Below are positions 53,189 to 62,505 of a stretch of DNA of 64,000 nt, piece by piece. The position numbers and the translations under genes are program-made. How positions within the stretch are numbered: the stretch's first letter is position 1; every line of letters begins with the position of its first letter. The stretch spans positions 62,001 to 126,000 of the forward strand of contig NZ_JAJEJR010000003.1 of the NCBI RefSeq assembly GCF_021390595.1, read 5' to 3'. The DNA is from Paraburkholderia sp. HP33-1. Its GTDB lineage: Bacteria; Pseudomonadota; Gammaproteobacteria; Burkholderiales; Burkholderiaceae. The notes beneath the pieces were generated by a model, which had not been told where the DNA came from, did no database searches, and worked only from the letters and a program-made list of their open reading frames with translations.

Positions 53189-53386
53189 TCAATGCGATTC
53201 TCGTTGCCAACGACGTAGATTGTCCTTGACACGACGAGCGACGAGGACCGTCAGGTAGTCCGTGATTCGTGCGCCCTCGCTGTATTCCGTCCACGTCTCC
53301 TCGTACATCCGCGAGACCGTTTCCACTGGGATGTTGGTAGCAGTGGCAATCTGCCTGATGACATCTTCGACGTTGGGCGTGACCAT
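53189..53386 (-). CDS. DUF3562 small protein
   Basis: 65 residues from ATG 53386, preceded by CAGGAGCAAG. The pattern DVIRQIATATNIPVETVSRMYEE...ARITDYLTVLVARRVKDNL fits the DUF3562 family of small helical proteins seen in Burkholderia. Its role is unknown. Its upstream region (53387-53546) carries tandem operator-like repeats. 52885-53188 on its other side holds no gene I can support. Confidence 0.75.
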   Translation of the reverse strand: MVTPNVEDVIRQIATATNIPVETVSRMYEETWTEYSEGARITDYLTVLVARRVKDNLRRWQRESH

Positions 53387-53448
53387 ATCTTGCTCCTGGC
53401 GCGCGGTGATAAAAGACCGCCACTCACACATTACCCGCCTCGGTACAT

Positions 53449-53476
53449 GAGTCGATTGACGTGAGTCAATTGACTC
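53449..53476. promoter_or_regulatory. Tandem GAGTCRATTGAC repeats before DUF3562 gene
   Basis: GAGTCGATTGAC (53449-53460) and GAGTCAATTGAC (53463-53474) repeat with a 14-base period. The second is part of the perfect palindrome GAGTCAATTGACTC (53463-53476). They lie 63-90 bases upstream of the DUF3562 start and just past the pstS stop, consistent with an operator. Confidence 0.5.
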
Positions 53477-53546
53477 CCTGCATGATAGATCACGAATTGG
53501 TTGGCGTAGCCGGTTGGCCGTCCATGCTCTGTACTAGCCGCTACCT

Positions 53547-54584
53547 TCACTGAAACACCGGCTTCCCCGAAGCGTCCTTGACCTTCGTCTTCCACTGCGA
53601 GCGGATTTCCTGCACGACCGAATCCGGCATCGAGATGTAGTCGAGATCGCTGGCAGCCTGCCCGCCGTTCTTGAACGCCCAGTCGAAAAACTTCAGCGTC
53701 GCCGCGCCTTGCGCCGGCTTTTCTTGCGTCGCATGCAGCAGCACGAAGGTCGCGCCGACGACCGGCCATGCATCCTTACCCGGCTCGTTCGTCAGTATCT
53801 GGTAGAACGAGGTCTTCCAGTCCGCGCCGGATGCGGCGGCCTTGAAGGTTTCCGTCTTCGGCAAAACTACGGCGCCCGCCGCATTCTTCAGGCTGGTGTA
53901 GACCATGTTGTTTTGCTTCGCATACGCCCACTCGACATAGCCGACCGCGCCCGGCAGGCGTTGCACGAACGCGGCAACGCCATCATTGCCCTTGCCGCCC
54001 GTACCGGTCGGCCAGTTCACCGTCGTGCCTTCGCCGACCTTCGACTTCCACTCGGGGTTCACCTTCGACAGAAAGTTAGTCCAGATGAAGCTCGTGCCCG
54101 AGCCGTCGGCGCGGCGCACCACGGCGATATCCGTATCAGGCAGCTTCATATTCGGATTCAGCGCGGCGATCGCCGGATCGTTCCATTTCTTGATCTTGTT
54201 CAGATAAATGTCGCCGAGCACTGCACCCGACAGAACAAGTTGCCCCGGCTTGACGCCCGCCAGATTCACGACCGGAACCACGCCGCCAACCACCGTCGGG
54301 AATTGAAACAGGCCTGTCTTCGCCAGTTCGTCGTCCTTCATCGGCGCGTCGGAGCCTGCGAAGTCGACAGTCTTCGCGAGGATCTGCTTGATGCCGCCCG
54401 CCGAACCAATGCCCTGGTAGTTGACCTTGCCGCCCCCCGCCTTGTGGTAGGCATCGGCCCACTTGTTGTAGATCGGGGCTGCAAAAGTGCTGCCCGCTCC
54501 GGTGATATCGACGGTTTGCGCTTGCGCGGCCGCGACGGGCAGCAGTGCAATGGCAAGAACTGCGAATCCTCGTTTGAACAGCAT
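53547..54584 (-). CDS. pstS: Phosphate ABC transporter substrate-binding protein
   Basis: 345 residues from ATG 54584, preceded by GCGGAGGC. Signal peptide cleavage is expected after AAQAQ. The phosphate-pocket motifs are [20 protein letters not shown] (about residue 24), [20 protein letters not shown] (about 63-82) and [20 protein letters not shown] (about 155-174). It captures periplasmic phosphate for PstCAB. No pstC, pstA, pstB or phoU follows, so it is a lone or second copy. Only an isolated CTGTCA half-site resembling a Pho box is visible upstream. Confidence 0.92.
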   Translation of the reverse strand: MLFKRGFAVLAIALLPVAAAQAQTVDITGAGSTFAAPIYNKWADAYHKAGGGKVNYQGIGSAGGIKQILAKTVDFAGSDAPMKDDELAKTGLFQFPTVVGGVVPVVNLAGVKPGQLVLSGAVLGDIYLNKIKKWNDPAIAALNPNMKLPDTDIAVVRRADGSGTSFIWTNFLSKVNPEWKSKVGEGTTVNWPTGTGGKGNDGVAAFVQRLPGAVGYVEWAYAKQNNMVYTSLKNAAGAVVLPKTETFKAAASGADWKTSFYQILTNEPGKDAWPVVGATFVLLHATQEKPAQGAATLKFFDWAFKNGGQAASDLDYISMPDSVVQEIRSQWKTKVKDASGKPVFQ

Positions 54585-54702
54585 GGCCCGCCTCCGCTAA
54601 ATGAATTGACAGCGTTAATGTTCTAGCAAGCTAGGCACGAGTTGTGTCAATTTCGTGACTACTTCTTTTAACCCAGTCGTGCTCCCGTGCAGAATCGCAC
54701 GG

Positions 54703-56589
54703 CTACGCATCCGACCCGGGCGGCTTGCGGATGGCCACCTGCAACTTGCGCAGGAGCGCGGACTTCTTGCGATGGTGCTCCTCGATCCGCTCCAGCACGT
54801 CCGAGAGGAATTTGAGCGTTTCAAGAATGTAAGGTCCCTTGTTCAGCATCACACACTCGGCGCGGCTGCCCATCGCTGCGTCGCTGACCTCGGCGCGTGA
54901 AGGCAGCCCGCCCTTGGCTAGCGATTCAAGCACCTGCGTGGCCCAGATGACCGGCACGTGCGCCGCTTCGCACAACCACAGCATCTCCTCCTGCACCTCG
55001 GACAGCCGCTCGAAACCCACCTCCACGCCCAGATCACCACGGGCGATCATCACGGCAATCGGCGGATGACGCATCGCGCTCAACAGAAGGTCCGGCAGCC
55101 GGCTGAACGCGGTCTTCGTTTCGATCTTGAGAACGATGCCGAGGTGTGACGCGTTGAGCTTCCCGATTTCGCGCAGCAAGTCGTCGATGTCTCTGGGACG
55201 CTGTACGAACGACATCGCCACTGCGTCGGCGTGCTTCGCGACGAACGCCAGGTCCTCGATGTCCTTGCGCGTCATTGCTGGCAGCGCAAGGTCCGTATCC
55301 GGCAGGTTGATGCCCTTCTCGGACCGGAGTTTTGCCATGCCTCCTGCCACGCCGGTGATCTCGACCCGCAAGCGATCCTCGGTGACATCGCGAATCACAC
55401 CTCTGAGCTTCCCATCGTCAAACAGGATCGGCTCGCCGATACGCGCTCCACTGAACACTTCAGCGAGCGCACACGAGATGAATGCCGGTTCAATGACCTG
55501 GCCGTCGTCATCGTAGGTTGCACCGCAACCGGGTGCTTCCCCGTGCACGACTTCCAGGGTATCGCCGACGCGCAGCGCGATCCACTGCTCAAGCGTCGCC
55601 AGCGCGCCCACTTCGCCCTTCGCGATGGACGATTTCTCTCGCCGCAACGTCAGGCACGTTCCGGGTACGACAAATGCAGGCCTGTCGGTTTCGCACAGGC
55701 ACTCGCCCGGACGAACTTCAACGACGTGAAGCACGCGCTTGCGCTCGCGCGTGTCAACGAATGCAAAGGAATCGCCCGGTTTGGCCTTGTTCAGAAGCGT
55801 AGCTTCGACGGGAATCGTCGGCATATCCGCATCGGGCGGACTGTTGTCCGCCACCAGTCGCACGCGGGCGGGTTCGGTCACCTGTCCCAATGCATTGCGG
55901 GTTGGCCGCCATTTGACGACGGCCGGTCCGGGCGCGATCGGACCCGTGCGGAGTTTCGGGCCGGCAAGGTCGAACGAAACCAGGCAACGCTTGCCCAGGT
56001 CTCGCTCCGCCTCACGCAGATGCTTGACCATCCGCTCCCAGACCGGTGGCGAATCGTGTGCGCAATTGACGCGCATGATTCCCATGCCTGCTTCAACCAT
56101 CGCCCGAATCAGATCCGGGTCGTCGGCCACTTCCCCGGGCATCGTAACCATGATCCGGGTCTGCCGACCTTGCGGCGCCAAACCCAGGATGGCGTTGGTG
56201 TGCTCGGCGAGCAACGCGGGCCCGGTATCGAACGTGATCGGCGGATCCTCGACGAGATCAGGGGGGAAGGGTTCGCGCAGCAGCACGTAGAGGATTCGGA
56301 GCACGGCCTGGAGCGAGGCGATGACGTGCGCCTCCATGCGTCCGAGGGAGCTGAGTCCCAGGCGCGCCAACTCGTCCTGAAGGGCACGCACATCATGGCG
56401 TCGTACCGCGAGGTAGTGAACGAGATTGACGGCGCTCTCGCGCATCGAGGGCGCCACCAGCTCGAACTCGGCGCTAAATTCCTGCTCTGCAGCGAGGGCA
56501 GCACGCCACAATTCCTCGACGCCGCTTTTCGATTGCCCGAACTGCGCCACCCAGGAAGCCTCGCGCTCCGTGCATTGTTCGACCTTCAT
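54703..56589 (-). CDS. Pyruvate-kinase-like protein with long N-terminal extension
   Basis: A 628-residue protein. The kinase barrel begins near residue 145 (RIMVTMPGEVADDPDLIRAM) and contains FDLAGPKLRTGPI (about 205), VLKIETKTAF (catalytic Lys region), VMIARGDLGVEVGFERL and IWATQVLESLAKGGLPSRAE. The substrate loop usually reading R-x-N-F-S-H is R-V-N-C-A-H (about 173-178), replacing the Ser. Residues 1-144 are a helical extension not found in standard pyruvate kinase, and the usual C-terminal effector domain is missing or very short (about 60 residues after the AEVSD motif). It may be a variant enzyme or a PEP/pyruvate sensor. ATG 56589 follows GGAGGGGC. Confidence 0.82.
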   Translation of the reverse strand: MKVEQCTEREASWVAQFGQSKSGVEELWRAALAAEQEFSAEFELVAPSMRESAVNLVHYLAVRRHDVRALQDELARLGLSSLGRMEAHVIASLQAVLRILYVLLREPFPPDLVEDPPITFDTGPALLAEHTNAILGLAPQGRQTRIMVTMPGEVADDPDLIRAMVEAGMGIMRVNCAHDSPPVWERMVKHLREAERDLGKRCLVSFDLAGPKLRTGPIAPGPAVVKWRPTRNALGQVTEPARVRLVADNSPPDADMPTIPVEATLLNKAKPGDSFAFVDTRERKRVLHVVEVRPGECLCETDRPAFVVPGTCLTLRREKSSIAKGEVGALATLEQWIALRVGDTLEVVHGEAPGCGATYDDDGQVIEPAFISCALAEVFSGARIGEPILFDDGKLRGVIRDVTEDRLRVEITGVAGGMAKLRSEKGINLPDTDLALPAMTRKDIEDLAFVAKHADAVAMSFVQRPRDIDDLLREIGKLNASHLGIVLKIETKTAFSRLPDLLLSAMRHPPIAVMIARGDLGVEVGFERLSEVQEEMLWLCEAAHVPVIWATQVLESLAKGGLPSRAEVSDAAMGSRAECVMLNKGPYILETLKFLSDVLERIEEHHRKKSALLRKLQVAIRKPPGSDA

Positions 56590-56825
56590 ACCATGCCCCT
56601 CCCCGAGTGATAAGTAACGATGTCCGCAACGAAGTACGCATGGCGAGTGCGGCGTTCGTCATGGGGAACAAGCTAGGCGGTTCGAGTGACAGTTCGCTGA
56701 CAGGGAGCGACTCACTCTCAAGCATGTGGATAGATTATTTCGGGCGCAGAAGACCGGGGCACCATGTCGCATGGTGCTAGCTAAATTGCTAGCCCTCTAT
56801 CACTGAACGCCGAGGAGCGGACTCC

Positions 56826-57017
56826 TCATCCGCGTTTCGTGAGGTTGACGGTGACGATTTCGTATCCGGGATCAGCGTGCTCGTTCGCGACCTTATTCGC
56901 TTCCTCGTACGAGAGAAAGGACGTGGCTTCTTTAATTTCCGGTGCCAGGCCGATATCGCCGTCCTCTGCGGTACAGAGGAACTTCTCGCCGGTCTTCACG
57001 ACGTAGACGATTGTCAT
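56826..57017 (-). CDS. Small hypothetical protein
   Basis: 63 residues from ATG 57017, preceded by GGAGGGAGAC, a very strong ribosome site. The sequence (MTIVYVVKTGEKFLCTAEDG, SFLSYEEANKVANEHADPGY) is acidic, soluble and predicted alpha/beta, without a signal. I do not recognise a family. It is divergent from the cNMP/thioredoxin-reductase-like gene, 163 bases apart. 56590-56825 between it and the pyruvate-kinase-like gene contains no gene. Confidence 0.6.
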   Translation of the reverse strand: MTIVYVVKTGEKFLCTAEDGDIGLAPEIKEATSFLSYEEANKVANEHADPGYEIVTVNLTKRG

Positions 57018-57180
57018 GTCTCCCTCCATGACTTGCATGGGGAACTTCCAGTCTAGCAGGCCGGAAGGGTTGCACACGGTTCGCAACGCCGTTTCCGTAA
57101 TGCTCAACAGAGATATCATCCCTACACCGGATGCAGCACATCCACGACGAGTACCTCATGTTGACTTGATGGAATCCGCC

Positions 57181-58854
57181 ATGGACAAGGACACTTCAGG
57201 CAATCCCAACGAGCTGTCATCAGGCGGAAGCCGCCACCATCAGGTATACCCCACGCTGAACGAAGCGCAACTGGCGATATTGGAGCGATATGGCGAGCTG
57301 CGCAAGCTGAAAGCCAACGACATCCTCTATTCCGAAGGCGACCGGCACACGGGCATGTTCGCCATTCTTTCCGGAACGATCGAGGCCACCAGACGGTCCG
57401 TTCAAGGCCCTCGGTCTCTCGGCATACATGGCCCCGGCACTTTCACCGGCGAAGTCGGCACGCTCGCCGGCCGGGCCGCGGTGGCCACGACGCGCGCGCT
57501 GTGCGATTGCGAGGTCATCGTCATCGATGAGGAGTCGCTCCACGCGCTCGTGATTGCTGAAGCAGAGTTAAGCGAAACCATCATGCGCGCCTATATCCTG
57601 CGCCGGGTCGCTTTCATCCAGGGTGAACAAGTAGGCTTGATAGTGATCGGCAGTACGTCCTCAGCCCCTACGTTTAGCCTGCGCCACTTTCTGAGCCGAA
57701 ACGGTCAACCCTCGGCCTACTTCGATACTATCGAGCACGCCGAGACAAAAGAACTCCTGACACGCTATGGCGTAACGGAAGCCGATATTCCGATTGTGGT
57801 CACGATGCAAGGCATCGTGCTGACGCGACCCAGCCACAGGGCCGTCGCAGACGCAATCGGCCTGAGTCCCGACCGGCTCGATGGCGAGCACTTCGAGCTC
57901 GTCGTGGTGGGTGCGGGGCCGGCCGGGCTGGCAGCCGCGGTGTACGCTGCATCAGAGGGATTGAAGGTGGCGGTTCTGGACGCCAAGGCCCCGGGAGGTC
58001 AGGCCGGCACCAGTTCGAAGATCGAAAATTACTTTGGTTTTCCGACTGGCATATCCGGGCAGGCGCTAGCCGGTCGCGGCCTGTCTCAATGCCGCAAGTT
58101 CGGCGCAGAGGTCGGCGTGCCCATCGAGGCACTGTCGATCGACTGTACGGACACCCAATCGTTTCACCTTGGCCTCGATCATGACGAGCGCGTTTATGCT
58201 CGCGCTGTCGTCATTGCCACCGGTGCGCGCTATCGGAAGCCGGCGCTTGCCCGTCTCGAGCATTTTGAAGGTCGCGGTGTCTACTACAGTGCGACATTCA
58301 TGGAGGGCGGGTTCTGCAAAAACGAAGAGGTGATCGTGGTGGGCGGCGGGAATTCGGCCGGACAGGCTGCGGTATTCCTCGCGAGGTTCGCGCGTCATGT
58401 CCACGTCGTCGTTCGTGGCGAAGGACTCCGTGCAAGCATGTCGGCGTATCTGATCAGCCGGATCAACGCGGCGGCCAATATCACGGTTCAGACGAGAACA
58501 CAAATCGTCGAGTTACACGGCGAGTCGAGACTCGAGGCAATATGCTGGGACCGGCAGGGGCAGATCGAACTCAAGCCCATTCGGCACGTTTTCCTTTTTC
58601 TGGGCGCGGAGCCCAATACCTCGTGGCTTGGTAATTGTGTCGCCCTGGACAAGGATGGGTTCGTGCTAACAGGAGCCGAGGCCGGCGGGAACTGGACAGC
58701 AGATCGGCCGCCGCATGATCTCGAGACCAGCCGGCCCGGCATCTTTTCGGCCGGCGATGTGCGCAGCGGTTCCGTCAAGCGAGTAGCGGCGGCCGTGGGC
58801 GAAGGGGCAGCCGCCATTCAGGCAGTTCACCAATATCTTGCTCGCGGTGGGTGA
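57181..58854 (+). CDS. Cyclic-nucleotide-binding domain fused to thioredoxin-reductase-like flavoprotein
   Basis: 557 residues from ATG 57181 (GGAA six bases upstream; an ATG at 57169 has no ribosome site). A cNMP/CRP-like domain occupies about residues 25-145 (DILYSEGDRHTGMFAILSGT, GPGTFTGEVGTLAGR). A short glutaredoxin-like linker follows (about 150-220). The FAD/NAD(P)H module is about 240-557: ELVVVGAGPAGLAAAVYAAS, GGQAGTSSKIENYFGFPTGI, VIVVGGGNSAGQAAVFLARF and PGIFSAGDVRSGSVKRVAAA. Where bacterial thioredoxin reductases have C-A-T-C this protein has S-A-T-F (about residue 369), so it cannot reduce thioredoxin the standard way. It probably transfers electrons to another acceptor under nucleotide control. 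Confidence 0.85.
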   Translation: MDKDTSGNPNELSSGGSRHHQVYPTLNEAQLAILERYGELRKLKANDILYSEGDRHTGMFAILSGTIEATRRSVQGPRSLGIHGPGTFTGEVGTLAGRAAVATTRALCDCEVIVIDEESLHALVIAEAELSETIMRAYILRRVAFIQGEQVGLIVIGSTSSAPTFSLRHFLSRNGQPSAYFDTIEHAETKELLTRYGVTEADIPIVVTMQGIVLTRPSHRAVADAIGLSPDRLDGEHFELVVVGAGPAGLAAAVYAASEGLKVAVLDAKAPGGQAGTSSKIENYFGFPTGISGQALAGRGLSQCRKFGAEVGVPIEALSIDCTDTQSFHLGLDHDERVYARAVVIATGARYRKPALARLEHFEGRGVYYSATFMEGGFCKNEEVIVVGGGNSAGQAAVFLARFARHVHVVVRGEGLRASMSAYLISRINAAANITVQTRTQIVELHGESRLEAICWDRQGQIELKPIRHVFLFLGAEPNTSWLGNCVALDKDGFVLTGAEAGGNWTADRPPHDLETSRPGIFSAGDVRSGSVKRVAAAVGEGAAAIQAVHQYLARGG

Positions 58855-58917
58855 GTTGTGCCGGCCATCCTGGACATCAAGCGCTGCCCCGCAAAACCGG
58901 CGCAGCTTCTCCCCCAC

Positions 58918-59637
58918 TCACTTCCGTTCGACGACATCGGGATCGATGTAGCCCGGAACCGCCAGCGAGAGAGTCTGCTTCAGCGCCCGGCCGCCGGCAT
59001 CCGCTAGCACTTCGCTCTCACCCGCTTCAAGCGCGTCGTACGTCTGGCGGACGACATCGACGGGATTCGCTTTCGGAACGTCGAGGTTCTTCGTGAGATC
59101 GGTATCCACGAAGCCGACGTGCAAGCCCAACACCCGGATATTCCTTTCCTTCAGCTGGGCCCGGATGTTGTTGCTGTAGCTCCAGGCTGCGGCCTTCGAC
59201 GCCGAATACGGCGCCAGCATTGGGACCACTCGCCATACGGCCTCGGAAAGCACGTTGATGATGGCGCCGTTGCCGTCGCCGGGAAGTGACGGCTCGAACG
59301 CGCGCGTCGTTCGCATGACGCCGTAGTAGTTCGTCTCGAAGGTGCGGCGCGCGTGATCTTCCGCGCAATCGGCGAGCGGCGAACCGGTTATTTCCCCGAT
59401 TCCCGCGTTGTTGACCAATAGGGTCACGTCCGATGCGTTACGGGCGGCCACGTCGACCGAAGCGGGGTCCGTCACGTCAAGCTTGACGGGAATGATGCCG
59501 GGCTCGCTGAAAACCGCCGGGTTACGGACACCCGCGTAAACCTTCGCCGCACCGCGGGCAAGCGCCTCACGTGCGAATGCAAGACCCAGTCCGCGGCTGG
59601 CGCCGGTCACGAAAACTACGGAATCTTCGATTTTCAT
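58918..59637 (-). CDS. Short-chain dehydrogenase/reductase
   Basis: 239 residues from ATG 59637, preceded by GAGGTTGAA. SDR motifs: SVVFVTGASRGLGLAFAREA (TGxxxGxG, about residues 5-24), LVNNAGIGEITG (about 82), the catalytic Ser in INVLSEAVW and YSASKAAAW (Tyr and Lys, about 145-149). It is a classical-length cytosolic oxidoreductase of unknown substrate. It is convergent with the cNMP/reductase fusion gene (63-base gap) and divergent from the flavin monooxygenase. Confidence 0.85.
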   Translation of the reverse strand: MKIEDSVVFVTGASRGLGLAFAREALARGAAKVYAGVRNPAVFSEPGIIPVKLDVTDPASVDVAARNASDVTLLVNNAGIGEITGSPLADCAEDHARRTFETNYYGVMRTTRAFEPSLPGDGNGAIINVLSEAVWRVVPMLAPYSASKAAAWSYSNNIRAQLKERNIRVLGLHVGFVDTDLTKNLDVPKANPVDVVRQTYDALEAGESEVLADAGGRALKQTLSLAVPGYIDPDVVERK

Positions 59638-59961
59638 TTCAACCTCATCAGTTAGTACGACACAACGAATAAGGACCGGAAAAGCTGTCGAATGCCAACA
59701 GTGCGGCATGGGCGGAAGAACACCGACATCTACTTCCAGGAACGCGCAAGCCGGTTTTTCGATTCCGTCAATAAACACTTCTTCCTTGTTGTAGTGGCTC
59801 TATTTAATTGAGTGCAATTCGTAAAGCGGAATATAGAGGAGATCATCGGCGTTCTAATCAGGTGAGTTGATTCGCTGGACCGATCGACGCTCGTATTGAA
59901 GCCGTTGCGTCGTTCCGCTTCGGCGAATCAGCTCGTCACCCTGAACAAATAAGGAACTCTG
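59638..59961. other. Intergenic region, divergent promoters
   Basis: 324 bases between the SDR (minus) and the monooxygenase (plus). No gene or strong repeat was found. An AT-rich patch around 59790-59840 is a likely promoter area for one or both genes. Confidence 0.5.
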
Positions 59962-61329
59962 ATGTCGACTAACCCTACATACAAAAGCGCCGTGGTCATC
60001 GGCGCAGGAATCGGCGGACTTGCGGCCGCGCAAGCACTCGCCGATCATTTCGACCAGGTGATCGTTCTCGAACGAGATCACTTGCCGTCCGACACGCGTC
60101 CGCGGCGTGGCGTGCCGCAAGGCAAGCATCCGCACGGTCTGCTCTCTGGTGGACTTGGTGCGCTGTGCGACCTGTTCCCGAACTTCACAGCCTCACTCGC
60201 GGATGCGGGGGCACACGCCGGGGACGCCGGACTTCATCTACGGGTGGAAATGCCGGAACAGGAGGCTTTACCGCGACGCTATCTTGACGTGCCATTCTTC
60301 ACAATGACGCGGCCGTTACTTGAACGTGTAGTGCGTCAGCGCGTAGAGGAGCGGAAAAACGTCGTTTTTCGCGGCGGATGTCGAGTGGTTGGTATAGTTG
60401 GCGAGCCTGACGGAAGATCTGTCTGCTCGGTGTCGTTCATTACCGCTGAAGGGAAACTCGAGGAAGCTCCGGCAAACGTGGTGGTGGACGCGTCTGGCCG
60501 CGGGATCCCCACACTGGATTTCCTGAATTCGACAGGCCACCCGATGCCCGAAGAAACGATCATTGGTGTGGGCCTTTCTTATGCGACCGCGGTCCTTGAG
60601 ATAGCCGACGATTCGAAACTCCTTTTCAAGGCATTGGTGACATCGCCAAAGGCCCCGGCGCGATGCTGCCGTGGCGTCATGGTCCTGCGTGAGGATGGCT
60701 ACTGGCTTGTTACCCTCGTACAGCGAGGCGTTGATCGGCTACCGGCCAACAGAGAGGAATTTCTTGCGCTCGCTTCGAGCCTCGACCGCCCCACCTTGTA
60801 CAACGCCATCAAGGATTCAACGCTCCACGGCAAGATCACGCAGTTCGCATTTCCTGAAAGTTGGCGGCGGCACTTTGATCGTATCGAGGATTTCCCGCGT
60901 GGTCTGATCCCAATTGGCGATTCCGTGTGCCGCTTTAATCCCGTCCACGCCCAGGGTATGAGTGCCGCACTGCAAGAGGCTGTGGTTCTACGAAATCTTC
61001 TTGCCGCGCGGGCGACTCAACAGGTTCCATTTGCGACGCTGGGGCAGGAATATCTCTCGGCGATACAGCCGATCATCGAGAACCCGTGGACCTTGTCCGC
61101 ATTTCCCGACCTCGCACACCCAGACGCAGAAGGTGAACGGCCGACCGATCTGGAAGAGGTGCTTGAATATCAGTCGGCAGTCGGTCGTGTGGCATTTCAT
61201 GATTCGGACGTTCACAAACTGCTCTACGAAGTCTTGCATTTGATTAAACCAGTCAGTGCTCTACATTCGCAGGAAGTTATGGATAAGGTACGAGGCAATC
61301 AAAGTCCGATGCTGGAAATAACAGCGTAG
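59962..61329 (+). CDS. FAD-dependent monooxygenase/epoxidase-like protein
   Basis: 455 residues from ATG 59962, preceded by AAGGAA. The Rossmann motif is AVVIGAGIGGLAAAQALADH (about residues 10-29), with PRRGVPQGKHPHGLL (about 49-63, typical of a squalene-epoxidase/geranylgeranyl-like hydroxylase branch), NVVVDASGRGIPTLDFL (about 174-190) and GLIPIGDSVCRFNPVHAQGM (about 314-333, GD motif). There is no signal peptide. It is a group A flavoprotein of unknown substrate, alone on its transcript. Confidence 0.82.
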   Translation: MSTNPTYKSAVVIGAGIGGLAAAQALADHFDQVIVLERDHLPSDTRPRRGVPQGKHPHGLLSGGLGALCDLFPNFTASLADAGAHAGDAGLHLRVEMPEQEALPRRYLDVPFFTMTRPLLERVVRQRVEERKNVVFRGGCRVVGIVGEPDGRSVCSVSFITAEGKLEEAPANVVVDASGRGIPTLDFLNSTGHPMPEETIIGVGLSYATAVLEIADDSKLLFKALVTSPKAPARCCRGVMVLREDGYWLVTLVQRGVDRLPANREEFLALASSLDRPTLYNAIKDSTLHGKITQFAFPESWRRHFDRIEDFPRGLIPIGDSVCRFNPVHAQGMSAALQEAVVLRNLLAARATQQVPFATLGQEYLSAIQPIIENPWTLSAFPDLAHPDAEGERPTDLEEVLEYQSAVGRVAFHDSDVHKLLYEVLHLIKPVSALHSQEVMDKVRGNQSPMLEITA

Positions 61330-61408
61330 GCCGATCCACAAGATAAGTGCAACGAATACCGGGTCGATATCACGGCCCGGTTAGCACCGCGCATGCGAAC
61401 CCAGATAC

Positions 61409-61852
61409 TCAATCAGGCGTAACGGTGACGATCATCATCCCCGCCAACCTTTCCACCAGATCGATGTGAAGCGGACGGGTTCCGACCCAGCGTGCGAGGC
61501 CTGCTTTCGTACGGTGGCCGATGACGATCAGATCAGAACTCAATATCTCGATCATCCGTGTTATTGCGTCTGCAGCGTGGCCAAATACGACGTGGCCGCG
61601 TGCGAACACACCATGCAAGCCTAACTCGTCGATTGCGTCTTTCAAGGCAGACCGGGCGTTCTCTTCCATCCGCGATATCAGGACATCGCTCAACATGCCT
61701 CCAGTCATGGCGTTTGTCCCCACGTAATCGACAACTGTGATGACGTCGACAAGGGCCGAAAGCGCAACGGAAAGATGTGCACACCGAATCAAAGCAGTTT
61801 TTGCTTCGGTTGTTCCATCATAGAACAGTAGTATCTTGGAAGAATTTGACAC
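61409..61852 (-). CDS. Universal stress protein (UspA) family
   Basis: 147 residues from GTG 61852. The fold pattern is ILLFYDGTTEAKTALIRCAH at the start, DVITVVDYVG, FGHAADAITRMIEILSSDLIVIGHR and a final IVTVTPD strand. The ATP-binding G-x2-G-x9-G-S/T motif is not intact: after IGHR comes TKAGLARWVGTRP, so this is probably a non-ATP-binding type. It is monocistronic on the minus strand. Confidence 0.82.
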   Translation of the reverse strand: MSNSSKILLFYDGTTEAKTALIRCAHLSVALSALVDVITVVDYVGTNAMTGGMLSDVLISRMEENARSALKDAIDELGLHGVFARGHVVFGHAADAITRMIEILSSDLIVIGHRTKAGLARWVGTRPLHIDLVERLAGMMIVTVTPD

Positions 61853-61995
61853 AGGTATTCGCAGTATTTACGTGCTATAGGACCAGACGGCGCTTGTGCG
61901 TGACGTTCAATGAAGTCTGGATGTAGTCAGTCAAACCAATTCAGTCAATACAACGCCGAAGCGTCGGAAAATATTCCGCGTTTTGTGGCCTCAAA

Positions 61996-62505
61996 CTACA
62001 TATTCCTCAACCGGAATCGGGCGCTGATCGCAATGCGGGCACGCGCAAGGCGGCTCATCACCGTGCCGATCGGCACACCTAGCACGTCCGCTGCCTCCTG
62101 GTAACTCAGACCTTCAACGGCGACCAGCAGCAAGACCGCGCGCTGCGCATCGGGCAGACGCTGCACCGCATTCATGATCTGTGTGCCAAAGACCGCGCTT
62201 TGCGGATCTGCCCCCTGCGGGTCCGCTACAGTGTCCACGAAGCTCTCATCCCAATCGACGCGGGCCCGACTTCGAACATTGCGTGCCCGGATTTCGCTGA
62301 CCCACGAGTTATGCATGATCGAATACATCCAACTTAACGGTGCGGTATCCGCCTGCAATTGATGGGCGCGCTCAAGTGCTCTCAGGCAGGTTCGCTGCAA
62401 AAGGTCCTCGGCATCGTGCTTATCGCGTGCGAGGTGCAGCGCGAATATCCGCAGCCGAGGCAGGAGTGCCGGAAGCACGTCATGAAGACCGGCTGTGGAC
62501 GACAT
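61996..62505 (-). CDS. ECF-type RNA polymerase sigma factor
   Basis: 169 residues from ATG 62505, preceded by AAGGAAGG. Sigma region 2: LRIFALHLARDKHDAEDLLQRTCLRALERA (about residues 20-49, core-binding and -10 recognition, with WMYSIMHNSWVSEIRAR). Region 4: AVQRLPDAQRAVLLLVAVEGLSYQEAADVLGVPIGTVMSRLARAR (about 115-159). No anti-sigma gene is downstream on the same strand, where the universal stress protein gene lies 143 bases away. Its signal and regulon are unknown. Confidence 0.9.
   Translation of the reverse strand: MSSTAGLHDVLPALLPRLRIFALHLARDKHDAEDLLQRTCLRALERAHQLQADTAPLSWMYSIMHNSWVSEIRARNVRSRARVDWDESFVDTVADPQGADPQSAVFGTQIMNAVQRLPDAQRAVLLLVAVEGLSYQEAADVLGVPIGTVMSRLARARIAISARFRLRNM

Noticed and set aside
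54585..54660. Pho box upstream of pstS
   Set aside because: Only one CTGTCA half-site at an uncertain spacing; no second half-site was found.
55231..56610. A 459-codon plus-strand frame antisense to the pyruvate-kinase-like gene
   Set aside because: It mirrors a gene with catalytic motifs and has no recognisable domain or ribosome site.
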